Shown: in pieces, positions 30,134-40,200 of the stretch
Layout of the letters: every line of letters starts with the position of its first letter
How positions within the stretch are numbered: position 1 is the stretch's first letter
Assembly: GCA_031270065.1 (NCBI GenBank)
Contig: JAISYF010000082.1
Location: 1-64,000 of the forward strand
Direction: 5' to 3'
Length of the DNA: 64,000 nt
Source: Prevotellaceae bacterium
Lineage (GTDB): Bacteria > Bacteroidota > Bacteroidia > Bacteroidales > Paludibacteraceae
Notes under the pieces: model-generated
Database searches by the model: none
What the model was told of the DNA's origin: nothing
The model's input: the letters and a program-made list of their open reading frames with translations, nothing else
Program-made: the position numbers and the translations under genes

Positions 30134-33100
30134 TTATTTTTTCACAAATTTCATTACCTGTCCGCCTGCTTGCAGCATATAAATGCCGTTTGACAATGAG
30201 GAAACATCTATTGCGCCATTGTTCATTTGCGCCGAAACAGTGCGACCCGAAATATCAAAAATCCTTACATTTTCATTTTCGCTTACACCGCTGATATACA
30301 GAATATCTGTTGCGGGATTGGGAAAAAGATAGATTTGAGAAGTTGAAATAGTTGAGGTTTCGGTAATGATAAATGGATTTGTTACTTCGGCGTCCTCTGC
30401 CAATGTTGTAAAAGACAACTCATACGTTTGTGATTGGTTGTTTTTGTTATCAACAACAGTAATATCAAATCTGTATGACGTTTCAGCCGTAAGATCTTCT
30501 ATTTTAAAGATTTTGTTCACAGGCATATTCTCGCCTAATGTAAATACAGTGTCTATATCTGCTGCCATAACTGCGCGAAGTCTTGGTGCTTGCTCCTGTG
30601 CAGTTAGTACATAACCCTCAAATGTAACGCTTGCGATATCGTGAGTACTTTTAATATTCAGCCAAATATCTGCGTAAGTGTCCGCTAATTCTGTAATAGA
30701 ATTTCCTGCACGTATTTCAAACAGATTATATTCTGCATTTGCAATATACGGATAAATATCGCAGTTGTTTTCGCCTACTATGAAGGTTTTATTCCAAGCA
30801 TCAATATAGCAGTTGACGTTATTGCCGTAGTTGGTGTAGCCAGATGTAGTCCAGACCAAAGTAGCACCTGTTGGCGTATAAGTAATTATATCGCCTTTTG
30901 TTAAAGGAGTATTGAAATTAATTGTAATAGTATGCGCATCAACTTGTTGGCGAGTTAGCGTACTTGTGGGAGCATTGCCGTTTATCAAAAATCTTTCAAC
31001 ATGCAGCGCGCCGCCATTCCAAGTTGCATCTCCTGTAATATCGTAAGGCGCAATGGTATAAATGAGCGTAGTGCTGTCCTCATTTATGCTGATATTTACC
31101 AATGCAGGAGTTATCAATTCTGCATCGCCGCCCTGTGTTATAACATACGAGCAATATTCAGAGAAATCAGTATAAGTCAAATCTACAATTTTTAAGGGGT
31201 TTTCTAAACCGCCTCCGCTAACAGCAATATGATTTCCCAGACCGTTAATCCAAGTAACCGTTACGGTTGTATTGGGGATTAAACCGTTAATTGGGCTAAA
31301 TATCTCAGGCTCAACAGTGTAGCCTGCGGGAACGCTTAATGACATATCGCTTGCAATATTTTCTCCTGACAGAATAAATGTTTTTATGCTTGCATAACGA
31401 GAAAAAGACAAACTGTTATTTTCAATAGTAATTTCAGGCATTTTAGGAGTTGTGTATGAAGAAGTTATTTCCAATGTATCAGAATTGCCTGCCAAGTCAA
31501 AAGCGATAACGGAAAAATTGTATTCTTCTTCAGCAGTTAATCCATTAAACAAATAAGTCGCTGTGCCGTTTGGCGTTTTTGCAGGCAAAGTTTGTTCGTA
31601 ACTGTTTTCCTCGTCAATCAATTTAATTTGAGCAACGCCGATATTGTCGATTGCATTTACTTCTATGCTGACGCCCCATGCCTTTGTATCGCCTATGATT
31701 TCAGCAGATAGTATTTCGGGCGGAGTGGTTTCTGCACAGGTTGTTCCATAAACATAGTTTGTAAAAAAAGTTCCTGTATTGTAAGTGCCGTTAGAGTAAG
31801 TGCCTGCATTCCATTCAACAGTTCCATTATAACTGATTAGTGTGCCTTTTGGAATAGTTACGCCTGATATTGGGCGGAAAACTTGCGGATTTTCAACAAC
31901 ACCGCTAACTTTGGTAAGAATACCGTTAACGCCTGCCACTATCCAACCGCTTACATTAATGCCGGCGGCTCTATATGTACTACCATTTAGAGTTACTTTA
32001 ATATCGCCATTTTCATCAGTTTCAACAGTGAAATTGTTACCACCATTGCCTCCTGATACATAAGTTCCGCAATAAATTGAAAGCGGCAAGTCGATTATAT
32101 TAATATTGGCACTGTTTGTCCAATCGGCAGGAGTAGAGGCGTCTGAATTGGTATAAACGCCGTCGCTGTCTTCTGCGGTTACGGTTACGGTAAAATTGCC
32201 GTTAAGAGCAAACGAGATTTCATTGCCACTATCATCTACATTCACAGTTTTTACTAATACTGTACCTGTACCTGTACCTGCATATATTTTTACAATATAA
32301 ATCTCTGCATCTGCAACAGGAGTAAATGTCAAGATATTATCGTTATCTACTGCAACGTCTGTCGGCGCGTCAAGTTTTGAGGAATATACGCCTGTGCAGT
32401 TTGTGCCGTAAGTGTAACCATCGGGTGCAGGAACTACCGCATAAGTATTGTTACATGTGGTGGTAACACTATTAAAACTGAATGAAGGCCACAAATTATT
32501 GCCGTCTCCAGAAGGAGTATCCTCATTTGTTTTGTATTCAATTAGACCGCTGAATTTAATGGTCGTTCCTGCGGGAATAGTTTGTATTTGTATAGGAGTT
32601 AAAATTACTTTCTTTTTGTCCGTGCTAATCGTTTTTGTAAAATAAGTCCCAAAAGCCAAGTTATTATTTAGCGAAAATCCGCTTGTAGCCATACCATTAT
32701 TACCGCGAAAGACAGCATACTTGTAAGCATTATCTGCTGCAACATTATCTGGGTGCGGTTTAATGGTAATTTCTACATTTCCATTTGCAACCGTTTCCCA
32801 AGAAAACAGCACCCACCCCTCTTGGCTTGGACTAGGGTCAACACCGTTACACGCTGTTCCATAAGCAGGTTCCCAAGCCCAATCACAGATTTCGGATACA
32901 GCATTTTCGCTTGTTACCTGATTGGTTTTTAAATTGTAGGTAACTTTTACTAAATTTTCTGTGGCATTTACAGGAACATTAAGCACTTGTAATTTTAAAC
33001 TGCCTGGTTTGCCTCCAGATGGAAAATCGTTGTATTCTGTTTGCGTAGCGGTAATATCAGCACCATACAACGAAACTGTCCGTGCTCCTGTAAAAGAAAC

Positions 33101-33547
33101 AATCGCCTCATACATAAAAGCGTTTTTTTTTGTCATCAGAATGCCGCTGCCTGCACCGTTTGGCACAATCCAAATATTTCCGTCAGGCAAAATAACGGTA
33201 AAATTTGAATACATACCCAAAGGGTCAGTCCATTTTGCAGATGCCCTTACAACAGTTTGGTTACTTAAAGCAGGCGAAAAATCGCTAAAACCAAGTTGTT
33301 GTCCTGTAAGGTTTGTACCTGCTACGTCCTGTCCCAACGTAAACCAAGTTTTTGCGCCTTCAAACTGAACAGCATAAATGTCCCACGCTTCCGTAGTTTC
33401 GTAACCGTCTGTGTAGTATGTTTGAGATGTAAAACCGCCGTCTGGATCAGTCCATCCTTCTGCTTTAAATCCCCACGCACCAGCGTTTTGTACGCCTAAA
33501 AACAGCAGCATTACCGCTGCTAAAAATAAAGAATTAATGTGTTTCAT
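30134..33547 (-). CDS. T9SS-secreted multidomain surface protein
   Basis: 1137 residues. Signal peptide (LFLAAVMLLFLGVQNAGA), followed by several beta-sandwich domains, two of them fibronectin-III-like (about 625-715, with PPEILSAEIIGD, and about 975-1055, ending in SYRFDITVVDNKNNQSQTYE). Residues about 1065-1137 form the type A sorting domain (QIYLFPNPATDILYIS, VRIFDISGRTV, SNGIYMLQAGGQVMKFVKK), which directs export by the type IX secretion system. No catalytic motif recognised; possibly an adhesin or carbohydrate-binding surface protein. Preceded by a 600-base spacer with two unusual palindromes. Confidence 0.88.
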   Translation of the reverse strand: MKHINSLFLAAVMLLFLGVQNAGAWGFKAEGWTDPDGGFTSQTYYTDGYETTEAWDIYAVQFEGAKTWFTLGQDVAGTNLTGQQLGFSDFSPALSNQTVVRASAKWTDPLGMYSNFTVILPDGNIWIVPNGAGSGILMTKKNAFMYEAIVSFTGARTVSLYGADITATQTEYNDFPSGGKPGSLKLQVLNVPVNATENLVKVTYNLKTNQVTSENAVSEICDWAWEPAYGTACNGVDPSPSQEGWVLFSWETVANGNVEITIKPHPDNVAADNAYKYAVFRGNNGMATSGFSLNNNLAFGTYFTKTISTDKKKVILTPIQIQTIPAGTTIKFSGLIEYKTNEDTPSGDGNNLWPSFSFNSVTTTCNNTYAVVPAPDGYTYGTNCTGVYSSKLDAPTDVAVDNDNILTFTPVADAEIYIVKIYAGTGTGTVLVKTVNVDDSGNEISFALNGNFTVTVTAEDSDGVYTNSDASTPADWTNSANINIIDLPLSIYCGTYVSGGNGGNNFTVETDENGDIKVTLNGSTYRAAGINVSGWIVAGVNGILTKVSGVVENPQVFRPISGVTIPKGTLISYNGTVEWNAGTYSNGTYNTGTFFTNYVYGTTCAETTPPEILSAEIIGDTKAWGVSIEVNAIDNIGVAQIKLIDEENSYEQTLPAKTPNGTATYLFNGLTAEEEYNFSVIAFDLAGNSDTLEITSSYTTPKMPEITIENNSLSFSRYASIKTFILSGENIASDMSLSVPAGYTVEPEIFSPINGLIPNTTVTVTWINGLGNHIAVSGGGLENPLKIVDLTYTDFSEYCSYVITQGGDAELITPALVNISINEDSTTLIYTIAPYDITGDATWNGGALHVERFLINGNAPTSTLTRQQVDAHTITINFNTPLTKGDIITYTPTGATLVWTTSGYTNYGNNVNCYIDAWNKTFIVGENNCDIYPYIANAEYNLFEIRAGNSITELADTYADIWLNIKSTHDIASVTFEGYVLTAQEQAPRLRAVMAADIDTVFTLGENMPVNKIFKIEDLTAETSYRFDITVVDNKNNQSQTYELSFTTLAEDAEVTNPFIITETSTISTSQIYLFPNPATDILYISGVSENENVRIFDISGRTVSAQMNNGAIDVSSLSNGIYMLQAGGQVMKFVKK

Positions 33548-34170
33548 AATACTAAATTTGTGTTTTTAAAAGATGATTTTTTTTTATATAAATAAATTAA
33601 TTAGATTTTTTTTTGTGTTTAAATTTTTTTTCTTTCTGGCTAATAGCCAGAAAGAAAAAGAGTACTCTTTTTCTTTTTTTTTAAAAAATTTTTTTTAAAA
33701 ATTCTGTGTTTTTCTGTGTTTCTCTGTGAAAATAAATCATTATACAGAGAAAACAAAAAAAATACTTACATCTCATTTGTAAAACTCTCAAAATTAAAAG
33801 TTTTTGTACTCTTAATTTTTAGTTTCTTTTATTTTAAAAAAAATATTATTTCCACCATGCAAAATTAATAACAATTTTTGTGTATGCGAAAAATTGTTAC
33901 ACACATATTAATTATAAGTGTATTTTTGTAGTAATAAAAAAGCGCAAATACACACAAAACATAAATAGTTTTTATGTTTTATAACATATTTTTATAAATT
34001 ACAAATTCTCGCCAGCGGTTTTTTGGGGCTTCAATTACACTCAGCCTCCTAACGAAAAAATAAAAAAAAGTTTTTTACAATACAAATCGAACAGACAAAT
34101 TTGTATCGCAACAGGCTGCACCACACGCTGCAACGTTTTTGTCGCAGTCGTACCGTTTTTGCAATAATTT
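33548..34170. other. Long leader/spacer upstream of the T9SS gene
   Basis: No gene. It holds a 13-bp perfect hairpin (33629-33657), a second perfect palindrome (33655-33672), a possible distal minus-strand TAATTTTG box (33867-33860) and an ATACAAAT...ATTTGTAT hairpin near 34081-34108. Overlapping plus-strand ORFs here look spurious. Confidence 0.45.
33629..33672 (-). promoter_or_regulatory. Paired palindromes in the T9SS gene leader
   Basis: TTTCTTTCTGGCT-aat-AGCCAGAAAGAAA (13-bp perfect stem) overlaps AAAAAGAGTACTCTTTTT (18-bp perfect palindrome). The two cannot both fold fully, so they could act as alternative structures or as a terminator of the upstream DUF4491 gene. Confidence 0.5.
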
Positions 34171-34461
34171 TTATTTTTTATTTTTTATTTTTTTTTTCGG
34201 AAACCACCCTTTTTCGACTCTCTTTTTTTGTTCAAAAAGTTCTCCTATACCCCAAAGTGCAGAAAAAGCGAATACTCCACAAAACGATGAAACAATATTA
34301 TTCTTAATAAACAGCGAGAGAATTACCCCCACAATACCCGCAATAAGAAAAATCCACCAAATTTTTACGCCAAAATAATATTCACCTTTGACAACAAGCG
34401 GGTGGAAAACGCCGATTATTAAAAGCGTGCAAACGCCTATAATTAAACCTGTAAAATTCAT
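34171..34461 (-). CDS. DUF4491 family membrane protein
   Basis: 96 residues with three hydrophobic segments (about 4-22, 32-52 and 57-74) and the characteristic sequence GVCTLLIIGVFHPLVVKGEY and the tail LWGIGELFEQKKRVEKGWFP of the Bacteroidota family DUF4491. Inner membrane, function unknown. Promoter TAATTTTG at 34491-34484. Confidence 0.9.
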   Translation of the reverse strand: MNFTGLIIGVCTLLIIGVFHPLVVKGEYYFGVKIWWIFLIAGIVGVILSLFIKNNIVSSFCGVFAFSALWGIGELFEQKKRVEKGWFPKKKIKNKK

Positions 34462-34483
34462 TTTTGTATTTTTTTTTAGGGCG

Positions 34484-34491
34484 CAAAATTA
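34484..34491 (-). promoter_or_regulatory. DUF4491 promoter -7 box
   Basis: TAATTTTG on the minus strand, 23 bases upstream of the ATG; it lies just beyond the stop codon of the oxidoreductase gene. Confidence 0.5.
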
Positions 34492-34492
34492 C

Positions 34493-35473
34493 TTATATTT
34501 TATGAAACTGCAAAATATTAATTTCGCTTACTTTATCAATGGTTTCAATCAAATCAAGCGAAAAACTGTGCGGCATACTTTCGCTTTCAATCAAGCCCAA
34601 GTCGATGCAGCGCATTGTTTCGGCTGCCTCATAGTTGTAGCCGTTGCCGATGTTTTCAACGGAAATTTTTGTGCGCTTGCCGTAATTGTTGCGCAGCGTT
34701 ATCGTGGTTGGCGCGTGAAAAGAACGTTCCAAAATCAACGTGCCTTTTTCGCCGAAAACCTTTGCATTATTGTCGTAACAAACTTCAAAAGATGATGACA
34801 AACAACTGATTTCGTGATTTTTATGCGAGAAATTCATTACCGTTGTCCAATCTGCTCCTGTGGGCGCGGGAACTGACATAACCTGAATTTTTTCAGGTTT
34901 TCCAAACAAGTATAATGAAAGAAAAATCGGGTAAATTCCAATATCAGGCACAGAGCCGCCGCCGAGTTCGAGCGCATAAACGCGGTTTTTTTCGTCAAAT
35001 TCTTTGTAAAAACCAAACGAGCAATTAAGTTGCCGAACTTTGCCCAGAATCCCGCTCTCAACCTGCTTTTTATATTCAATCATTGACGGAATAAACCTGC
35101 TCCACAACGCTTCCATCAAAAAAACATTGCGCTTGCGGGCGGTTTCTATCATATCCTTAACTTGCTGATAGTTGGAGGCAAATGGTTTTTCGCAAAGCAC
35201 CGCTTTATTGTGTTCAAGGCAGAGCAAAGTATGCTCAAAATGCAGATTATTTGTGGTTGCAACATAAACAATGTCCAAGTCTTTGTCCTCAACCATAGAT
35301 TTATACGAATAAAAAGCCTTTTCAAAACCGAACTCGGCTTTAAAATTGTCCGCTCTTTCCTGCGATGTAGAAGCAACCGCATACAGATTTGCATTCGGCA
35401 GAAGGCGCAACCCGTCAATAAATTTTTTCGCAATATGACCTGCGCCGATAATTCCCCATTTGTATTTTTTCAT
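34493..35473 (-). CDS. Gfo/Idh/MocA family oxidoreductase
   Basis: 326 residues from MKKYKWGIIGAGHIAKKFID; the eight upstream codons in the ORF track are not conserved in the family. N-terminal Rossmann fold for NAD(P) (GIIGAGHIAKKF), YVATTNNLHFEHTLLCLEHN, and the catalytic Lys in KAVLCEKPFASNYQQVKDMI. C-terminal domain includes MEALWSRFIPSM and GGGSVPDIGIYPIFLSLYLF. The family oxidises sugars or polyols such as myo-inositol, trans-dihydrodiol or UDP-sugars; the pattern is near the dihydrodiol/xylose dehydrogenase-like group but substrate is not determined. Confidence 0.9.
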   Translation of the reverse strand: MKKYKWGIIGAGHIAKKFIDGLRLLPNANLYAVASTSQERADNFKAEFGFEKAFYSYKSMVEDKDLDIVYVATTNNLHFEHTLLCLEHNKAVLCEKPFASNYQQVKDMIETARKRNVFLMEALWSRFIPSMIEYKKQVESGILGKVRQLNCSFGFYKEFDEKNRVYALELGGGSVPDIGIYPIFLSLYLFGKPEKIQVMSVPAPTGADWTTVMNFSHKNHEISCLSSSFEVCYDNNAKVFGEKGTLILERSFHAPTTITLRNNYGKRTKISVENIGNGYNYEAAETMRCIDLGLIESESMPHSFSLDLIETIDKVSEINILQFHKI

Positions 35474-35545
35474 ATTTTTTAATTTGTTTTCAACCACGAA
35501 CCTTACTGACTACTTTTCAGTTTTTAGTTTGGTGGGTTGGGTTTT

Positions 35546-35600
35546 GGTTTCGCTCAATCATCTGTACTGTCAATGTTCTACGCAGTCATTGAGCGAAGCC
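35546..35600. terminator. Hairpin downstream of SGNH gene
   Basis: GGTTTCGCTCAAT and ATTGAGCGAAGCC face each other around a 29-base loop. A related word (CATTGAGCG) occurs at 63294. Placed between two minus-strand genes; could be a terminator or REP-like element. Confidence 0.4.
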
Positions 35601-35696
35601 TAAATTACATTAACTTTCAATTTTCAATTTTTAACTTTGGTTCTACCGTAACGATTTATCATTTGATTTTCAAAGAAAATTAGAATAAAAAAATTC

Positions 35697-37124
35697 TTAT
35701 TTTTCTATTTTCCAATATTCGTAATACCTCATAAACGCCTCGAACAGCATCTCTGCAATTTTGTCTGCACCTTTGGGCGTGAAGTGAATGTAGTCGGGCG
35801 CGGCAAGAGCGGGCTTTTCCTTTACCCAATGAAGCATTGAGTTGTGTCCGCCCATAACGGAGTACATATCCCAAAATGCTGCGCCGTTGCGGTTGGCGGT
35901 AGTTTTCATTGCCTCCACCATTTCGGACAAAAGCGGGTAGGTTTGGAGTTTTCCACGCACTTTTTTTGACATATCGGCGGGACCAATCAGCACGATTTTC
36001 GCTTGCGGACAAATTTTTTGCCAATGCAAAATCTGTTTTTCGAGCATTTGCATATATTCGTCAATATTTTTTTGACTTGAAATTGACGGCATTGTATTTC
36101 CGCCGAATTCAAGAAAAATTAGTCTTACATTAAGATTTTTTAACATAAAAATGGTAGAAACAGTGTCTATCGCCGAAAAATATGTACCCGAACTGCCTCG
36201 AATAGGAATATTATCTACCGTCACTCCGTATTTTCCATCAAGCGAAATACCTGATATTTCGGCATTTCCTGTAAAATTCAGCGCGCAATTTTTCACGCTG
36301 TCCGCAAAATTCCATTCCAAAACAGACGGAAAAATGCTCTTTTTTTGCAATGTTTTTGTATTGGAAAAATTTTTTGCAGTAAGTTTTGCAGAAAAATTTG
36401 CAGAATTTCTACTGACGAAAACCCTAACTTTTGTCCATTTTTTAGTATTTTCAAATGTGCGCGAGTAGTTGCGGGCGTGGAACGAGACCGTTCCGCTGCC
36501 ATTTACCTGCGCCGTCTGCCCAAGCACGCCGTAGCGCGAATGTCCTGCACTGCTTTTGTGCATGCCTTCAATAATGTGCCGTTTGATGTTTTCCGATGCG
36601 CTTTGTCCGATTGCTGCTGAGGGAATAGGCTGAACAGCGGGCAAAAGTCCTGCCCCGATGCCGCCGAATTTCTCTTGTAAATGCTGCCGAAAATAGCCCG
36701 TAATCCTGTCCTCCTCAATCTGCGAATCACCGTAATGCAAAATATGCACTATTGCGCTGTCCTCGCGGCAATTTTCCATTGCTGCAAACACAGGCGCAAA
36801 AAAATTCAGGTCGTTTTTGGGCAAATAAAATCGTGCAGAGTGCGTTGTAAAAAACTTTTTCAGGAATAAAACAGTATCGTTGCGCGCCTCGTCGGCAGCC
36901 TTTTGAACGGAGTCATTGAATTGCTGTATTTTTAAACTTTCCTCCAAAATCTGCATCTTTTCTAATACGGAAACGCTTTTTTCGCGCGTCAAAATATCTT
37001 CCAAAGTTGGAAAAAAGAGCCGCCTGTCAAAAAATTTTACGCCCTCTTTTGGAAAAAACATTGCTGTAAGCGCAAGCAAAAATATTACTAAAAATATGAA
37101 TATCAGGGATTTAGATACTTTCAT
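35697..37124 (-). CDS. SGNH/GDSL-family hydrolase, membrane-anchored
   Basis: 475 residues. An N-terminal membrane segment (about 5-25) is followed by a helical linker. The SGNH esterase core begins at VHILHYGDSQIEEDRITGYF (Ser of block I) and includes LEFGGNTMPSISS (block III-like Gly/Asn) and the Asp-His pair in APDYIHFTPKGADKIAEMLF. A beta-sandwich-like insertion lies between blocks I and III, as in acetyl-esterases acting on peptidoglycan or alginate-type O-acetyl groups. Probably periplasmic. Specificity unknown. Divergent from the tamB-like gene with interleaved promoters. Confidence 0.8.
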   Translation of the reverse strand: MKVSKSLIFIFLVIFLLALTAMFFPKEGVKFFDRRLFFPTLEDILTREKSVSVLEKMQILEESLKIQQFNDSVQKAADEARNDTVLFLKKFFTTHSARFYLPKNDLNFFAPVFAAMENCREDSAIVHILHYGDSQIEEDRITGYFRQHLQEKFGGIGAGLLPAVQPIPSAAIGQSASENIKRHIIEGMHKSSAGHSRYGVLGQTAQVNGSGTVSFHARNYSRTFENTKKWTKVRVFVSRNSANFSAKLTAKNFSNTKTLQKKSIFPSVLEWNFADSVKNCALNFTGNAEISGISLDGKYGVTVDNIPIRGSSGTYFSAIDTVSTIFMLKNLNVRLIFLEFGGNTMPSISSQKNIDEYMQMLEKQILHWQKICPQAKIVLIGPADMSKKVRGKLQTYPLLSEMVEAMKTTANRNGAAFWDMYSVMGGHNSMLHWVKEKPALAAPDYIHFTPKGADKIAEMLFEAFMRYYEYWKIEK

Positions 37125-37144
37125 TAGAATTTTTTATAGATATG

Positions 37145-37174
37145 CAAAGGTACGAATTTTTTTTTGTACCTTTG
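37145..37174. promoter_or_regulatory. Divergent promoters, SGNH hydrolase and tamB-like gene
   Basis: TACCTTTG on the minus strand (37152-37145) and TACCTTTG on the plus strand (37167-37174), with 14 bases between the boxes. Confidence 0.6.
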
Positions 37175-37204
37175 TACTTTATCTGAGTAACAAAGTATTA
37201 GAAA

Positions 37205-40200
37205 ATGTCAAAGAATAAAAAAAAATTTTTGAAGATTGTTTTTTTTTCGGCGGGGACAATGGTTTTTCTGCTGGTTTTGCCGTTTATTTTGCTGAGCATC
37301 AACCCGATACAAAATTTTGTTGCGCAAAAAGTTATTGAAAACCTGTCGGAAACGCTGCAAACCGAAGTCAAAATAGGACATATAGATTTGCGCTATTTCA
37401 ACACCTTGAGCATTGAGGATTTTCTAATAAAAGACCATTCTGGCGACACTTTGATTGCTGCCAAAAGGCTTGACGGCGATTTTTCGCTGCTGAAACTTTT
37501 CAAAAAACGGGTTGAAATTCAGGACATTACGTTGAAAAATACGCAGATAAATCTTTTTGTCGATACAACAGGCATGTTGAATGCTGAATTTTTGAAAATT
37601 CTTTTTGAGAAAAAAGAGAACGAAAAACAGTCTGTTTTTGTTTTTCAAATTGATGATATTCAGATAATTAACAGCAGTTTTTCGTTTAAAAACGAGCAGA
37701 AAATTGCAGAGATTGCGGGTCAAGTTCGCAATGACAAAGAGAAAAAAAGCAAAGGAAAAACTTGCAAAAAATTCAATCCTGCCGACATTTTTTTAAGCAA
37801 TATTAATACTCGCATTTCGATTAGTGAGATTGCGGATAAGAGTTTTGCAGGAAAAATCAAAACTCTCTCATTTTCAGAGCGTTGCGGGTTGGTTTTGAAA
37901 AATTTTGCAACCGATTTTTCTCTAAATGACAGTATTTTCAGAATTACCAAAACAAAAATTCAGTTTGAGCAATCGGAAATTTTGCTTGACTCTATCTTGC
38001 TGACTTACAATGGATTAGATGCAATAAAAACTAATTTTGAAAAAACGGGAATAGAAACAAGCGTTTTTCTCGCCAAACTCAAAGGCAGCGATTTTGCGCC
38101 GTTTGCACCGCGTTTGGCAAATATAAAAGACGATATAACGCTCAGAATCAGGCTTTTAGGTTCTGTGGAAAATCTCATAATTGAGCGTTTGGAAATCAAC
38201 ATCGGCGACAGGCTCGTTTTTTCCGGCAATGCACAGGCTGCGGGTTTGCCCGACTTGCAGCACACTTTTGTATTCGCCTCCATCAACAATTTGCACAGCA
38301 CAATGATAAACATTCAGGACTTTGCATCGCAAATTTTGCGCAAACCGATTGTTTTTCCAAAAGAACTTTTGGGGTTGAAAAAAGTATCGTATAAAGGCAA
38401 AATTTCGGGTTATGTGGGCAATTTGTCGCTGCTCGGACTGCTTACAACAGGCATCGGCAGCATCAAAACCGACCTTGCAATCCTCTCAAACAACCATTTT
38501 CAAGATATGGTAATTGAGGGAAATATCAATACTTCGGGGCTGGATTTGGCAGCGGTTTCGGCAGACAAAAGCGGTTTGGGAAAGATAATCCTCAACGCGG
38601 ACGCAACTGTTAGAACAGGAAAAAATGTGCCGTTTGAGAGCAAAATTAAGGCGCAAATCAAGTCGTTTGTTTTCAAAAATTACAACTATAACAATCTGAT
38701 AATCAACGGAAATTTATCAAAAAATACATTTGAAGGCAAAGCCTCGATTGATGACGAAAACGGCAAATTAAATTTTTACGGTTTGGTAAATTTAGACAAA
38801 AACAACAGTCAATTTCATTTCAACGCCTCGGTGAGCGATTTTAAGCCGAATAAACTGAATTTAATTAAAAATTATCCAGATTTAAACTTGGCGTTTCGCG
38901 TAAATGCCGATTTTCAGGGAAATAAAATTGACAGCATTCGCGGGCAGGTAGTTTTGGACTCAGTTTTTGTGCGGAACAACGGACTTTTTAGAATTGACAA
39001 ATTGGCAGTTTTCTCAAAACCGCAAAGCGAAAACCAAATGCTTGTAGTGGAATCGGATTTGATAAACGGCTCTTTATCAGGCAATTATTCGCTTAAAAGT
39101 TTGCCGAAAGATTTTATTGATGTTGCTGCAAATTATATGCCGATTTTGAAAAACTTGCAAAAATCTGATAATGAGCCGATTAAGCGGAATATTTTTGCTT
39201 TTGACTTTGAAGTTGAGCCGCTGCAACCGCTCTGCGAGGTGCTTGGGTTTGGCGTTACAACCATTTCGCAAACTACAATGAGCGGTTTCTATAACGGTAA
39301 TATTCAACGTTTTAACGCAGAAATAGACATCCCAAAAATGAAAAACGGCGGCACTGTTTTCAACGGCACAAACCTGCATTGCTATAACGAGGACAAAAAC
39401 ATCAAACTCTACATTTCATCTATGCCTGTGCTGAAAACCGACTCTGTTTCGCTGATTTTTAAAGCGGCATTTGCAAACGACAACATTCAAACTCTCTTGT
39501 TGTGGAAAAATTCCAACAAAAAAGCGATTTTTGCTGGCGAATTTTTGGCAAAATCTCATTTGTTCAAAGAAAAAGACTCTATAATGCTGAGCAGCAATAT
39601 TTTACCTACTCAAATTGTGTTGAAAAATAATATTTTGAATTTGAAAAAATCGAATATTACTACAAATTTTAATTGGATTGACGTTAAAGATTTTGCGATT
39701 TCGGGTAAAAAACAGGACATTTTTATAAACGGGCGCGCCTCGAAATCAATTAACGACCACATTTTTGTAGATATTGAAAATTTTGATTTGAGTTTTATCG
39801 ACAATTTTATGCGCAAAGACGTGAAAGTGTCGTTTGGCGGCTTGGTGTCGGGCAAAGTTGATATTTCGCGGGCGTTCCAGCAGCCGATTATTGAGGCAAA
39901 AGCGCAGTCGCCTCAATTTATTTTCAACAATGCTATAATGGGCAATGCTGATGTAACTTCGCATTTCGATTTAGCCCGCAACTGCTTGGTTTTCAATGGA
40001 ATAGTAACTGAAAATACACTTGATACGGTCGGAATTCTCAAAGGAGAATATCATTTTAAACGCGATTCTTTGGACATAATCGGCGATGGGCGCAACCTGA
40101 ATCTTGGATTTATTCACAAATTTACCGAAAAAATTATTGACGAACTCGACGGCAGAGGCACAGGAATAGTGCATATTATCGGACTGACAAAAAAGCGGCA

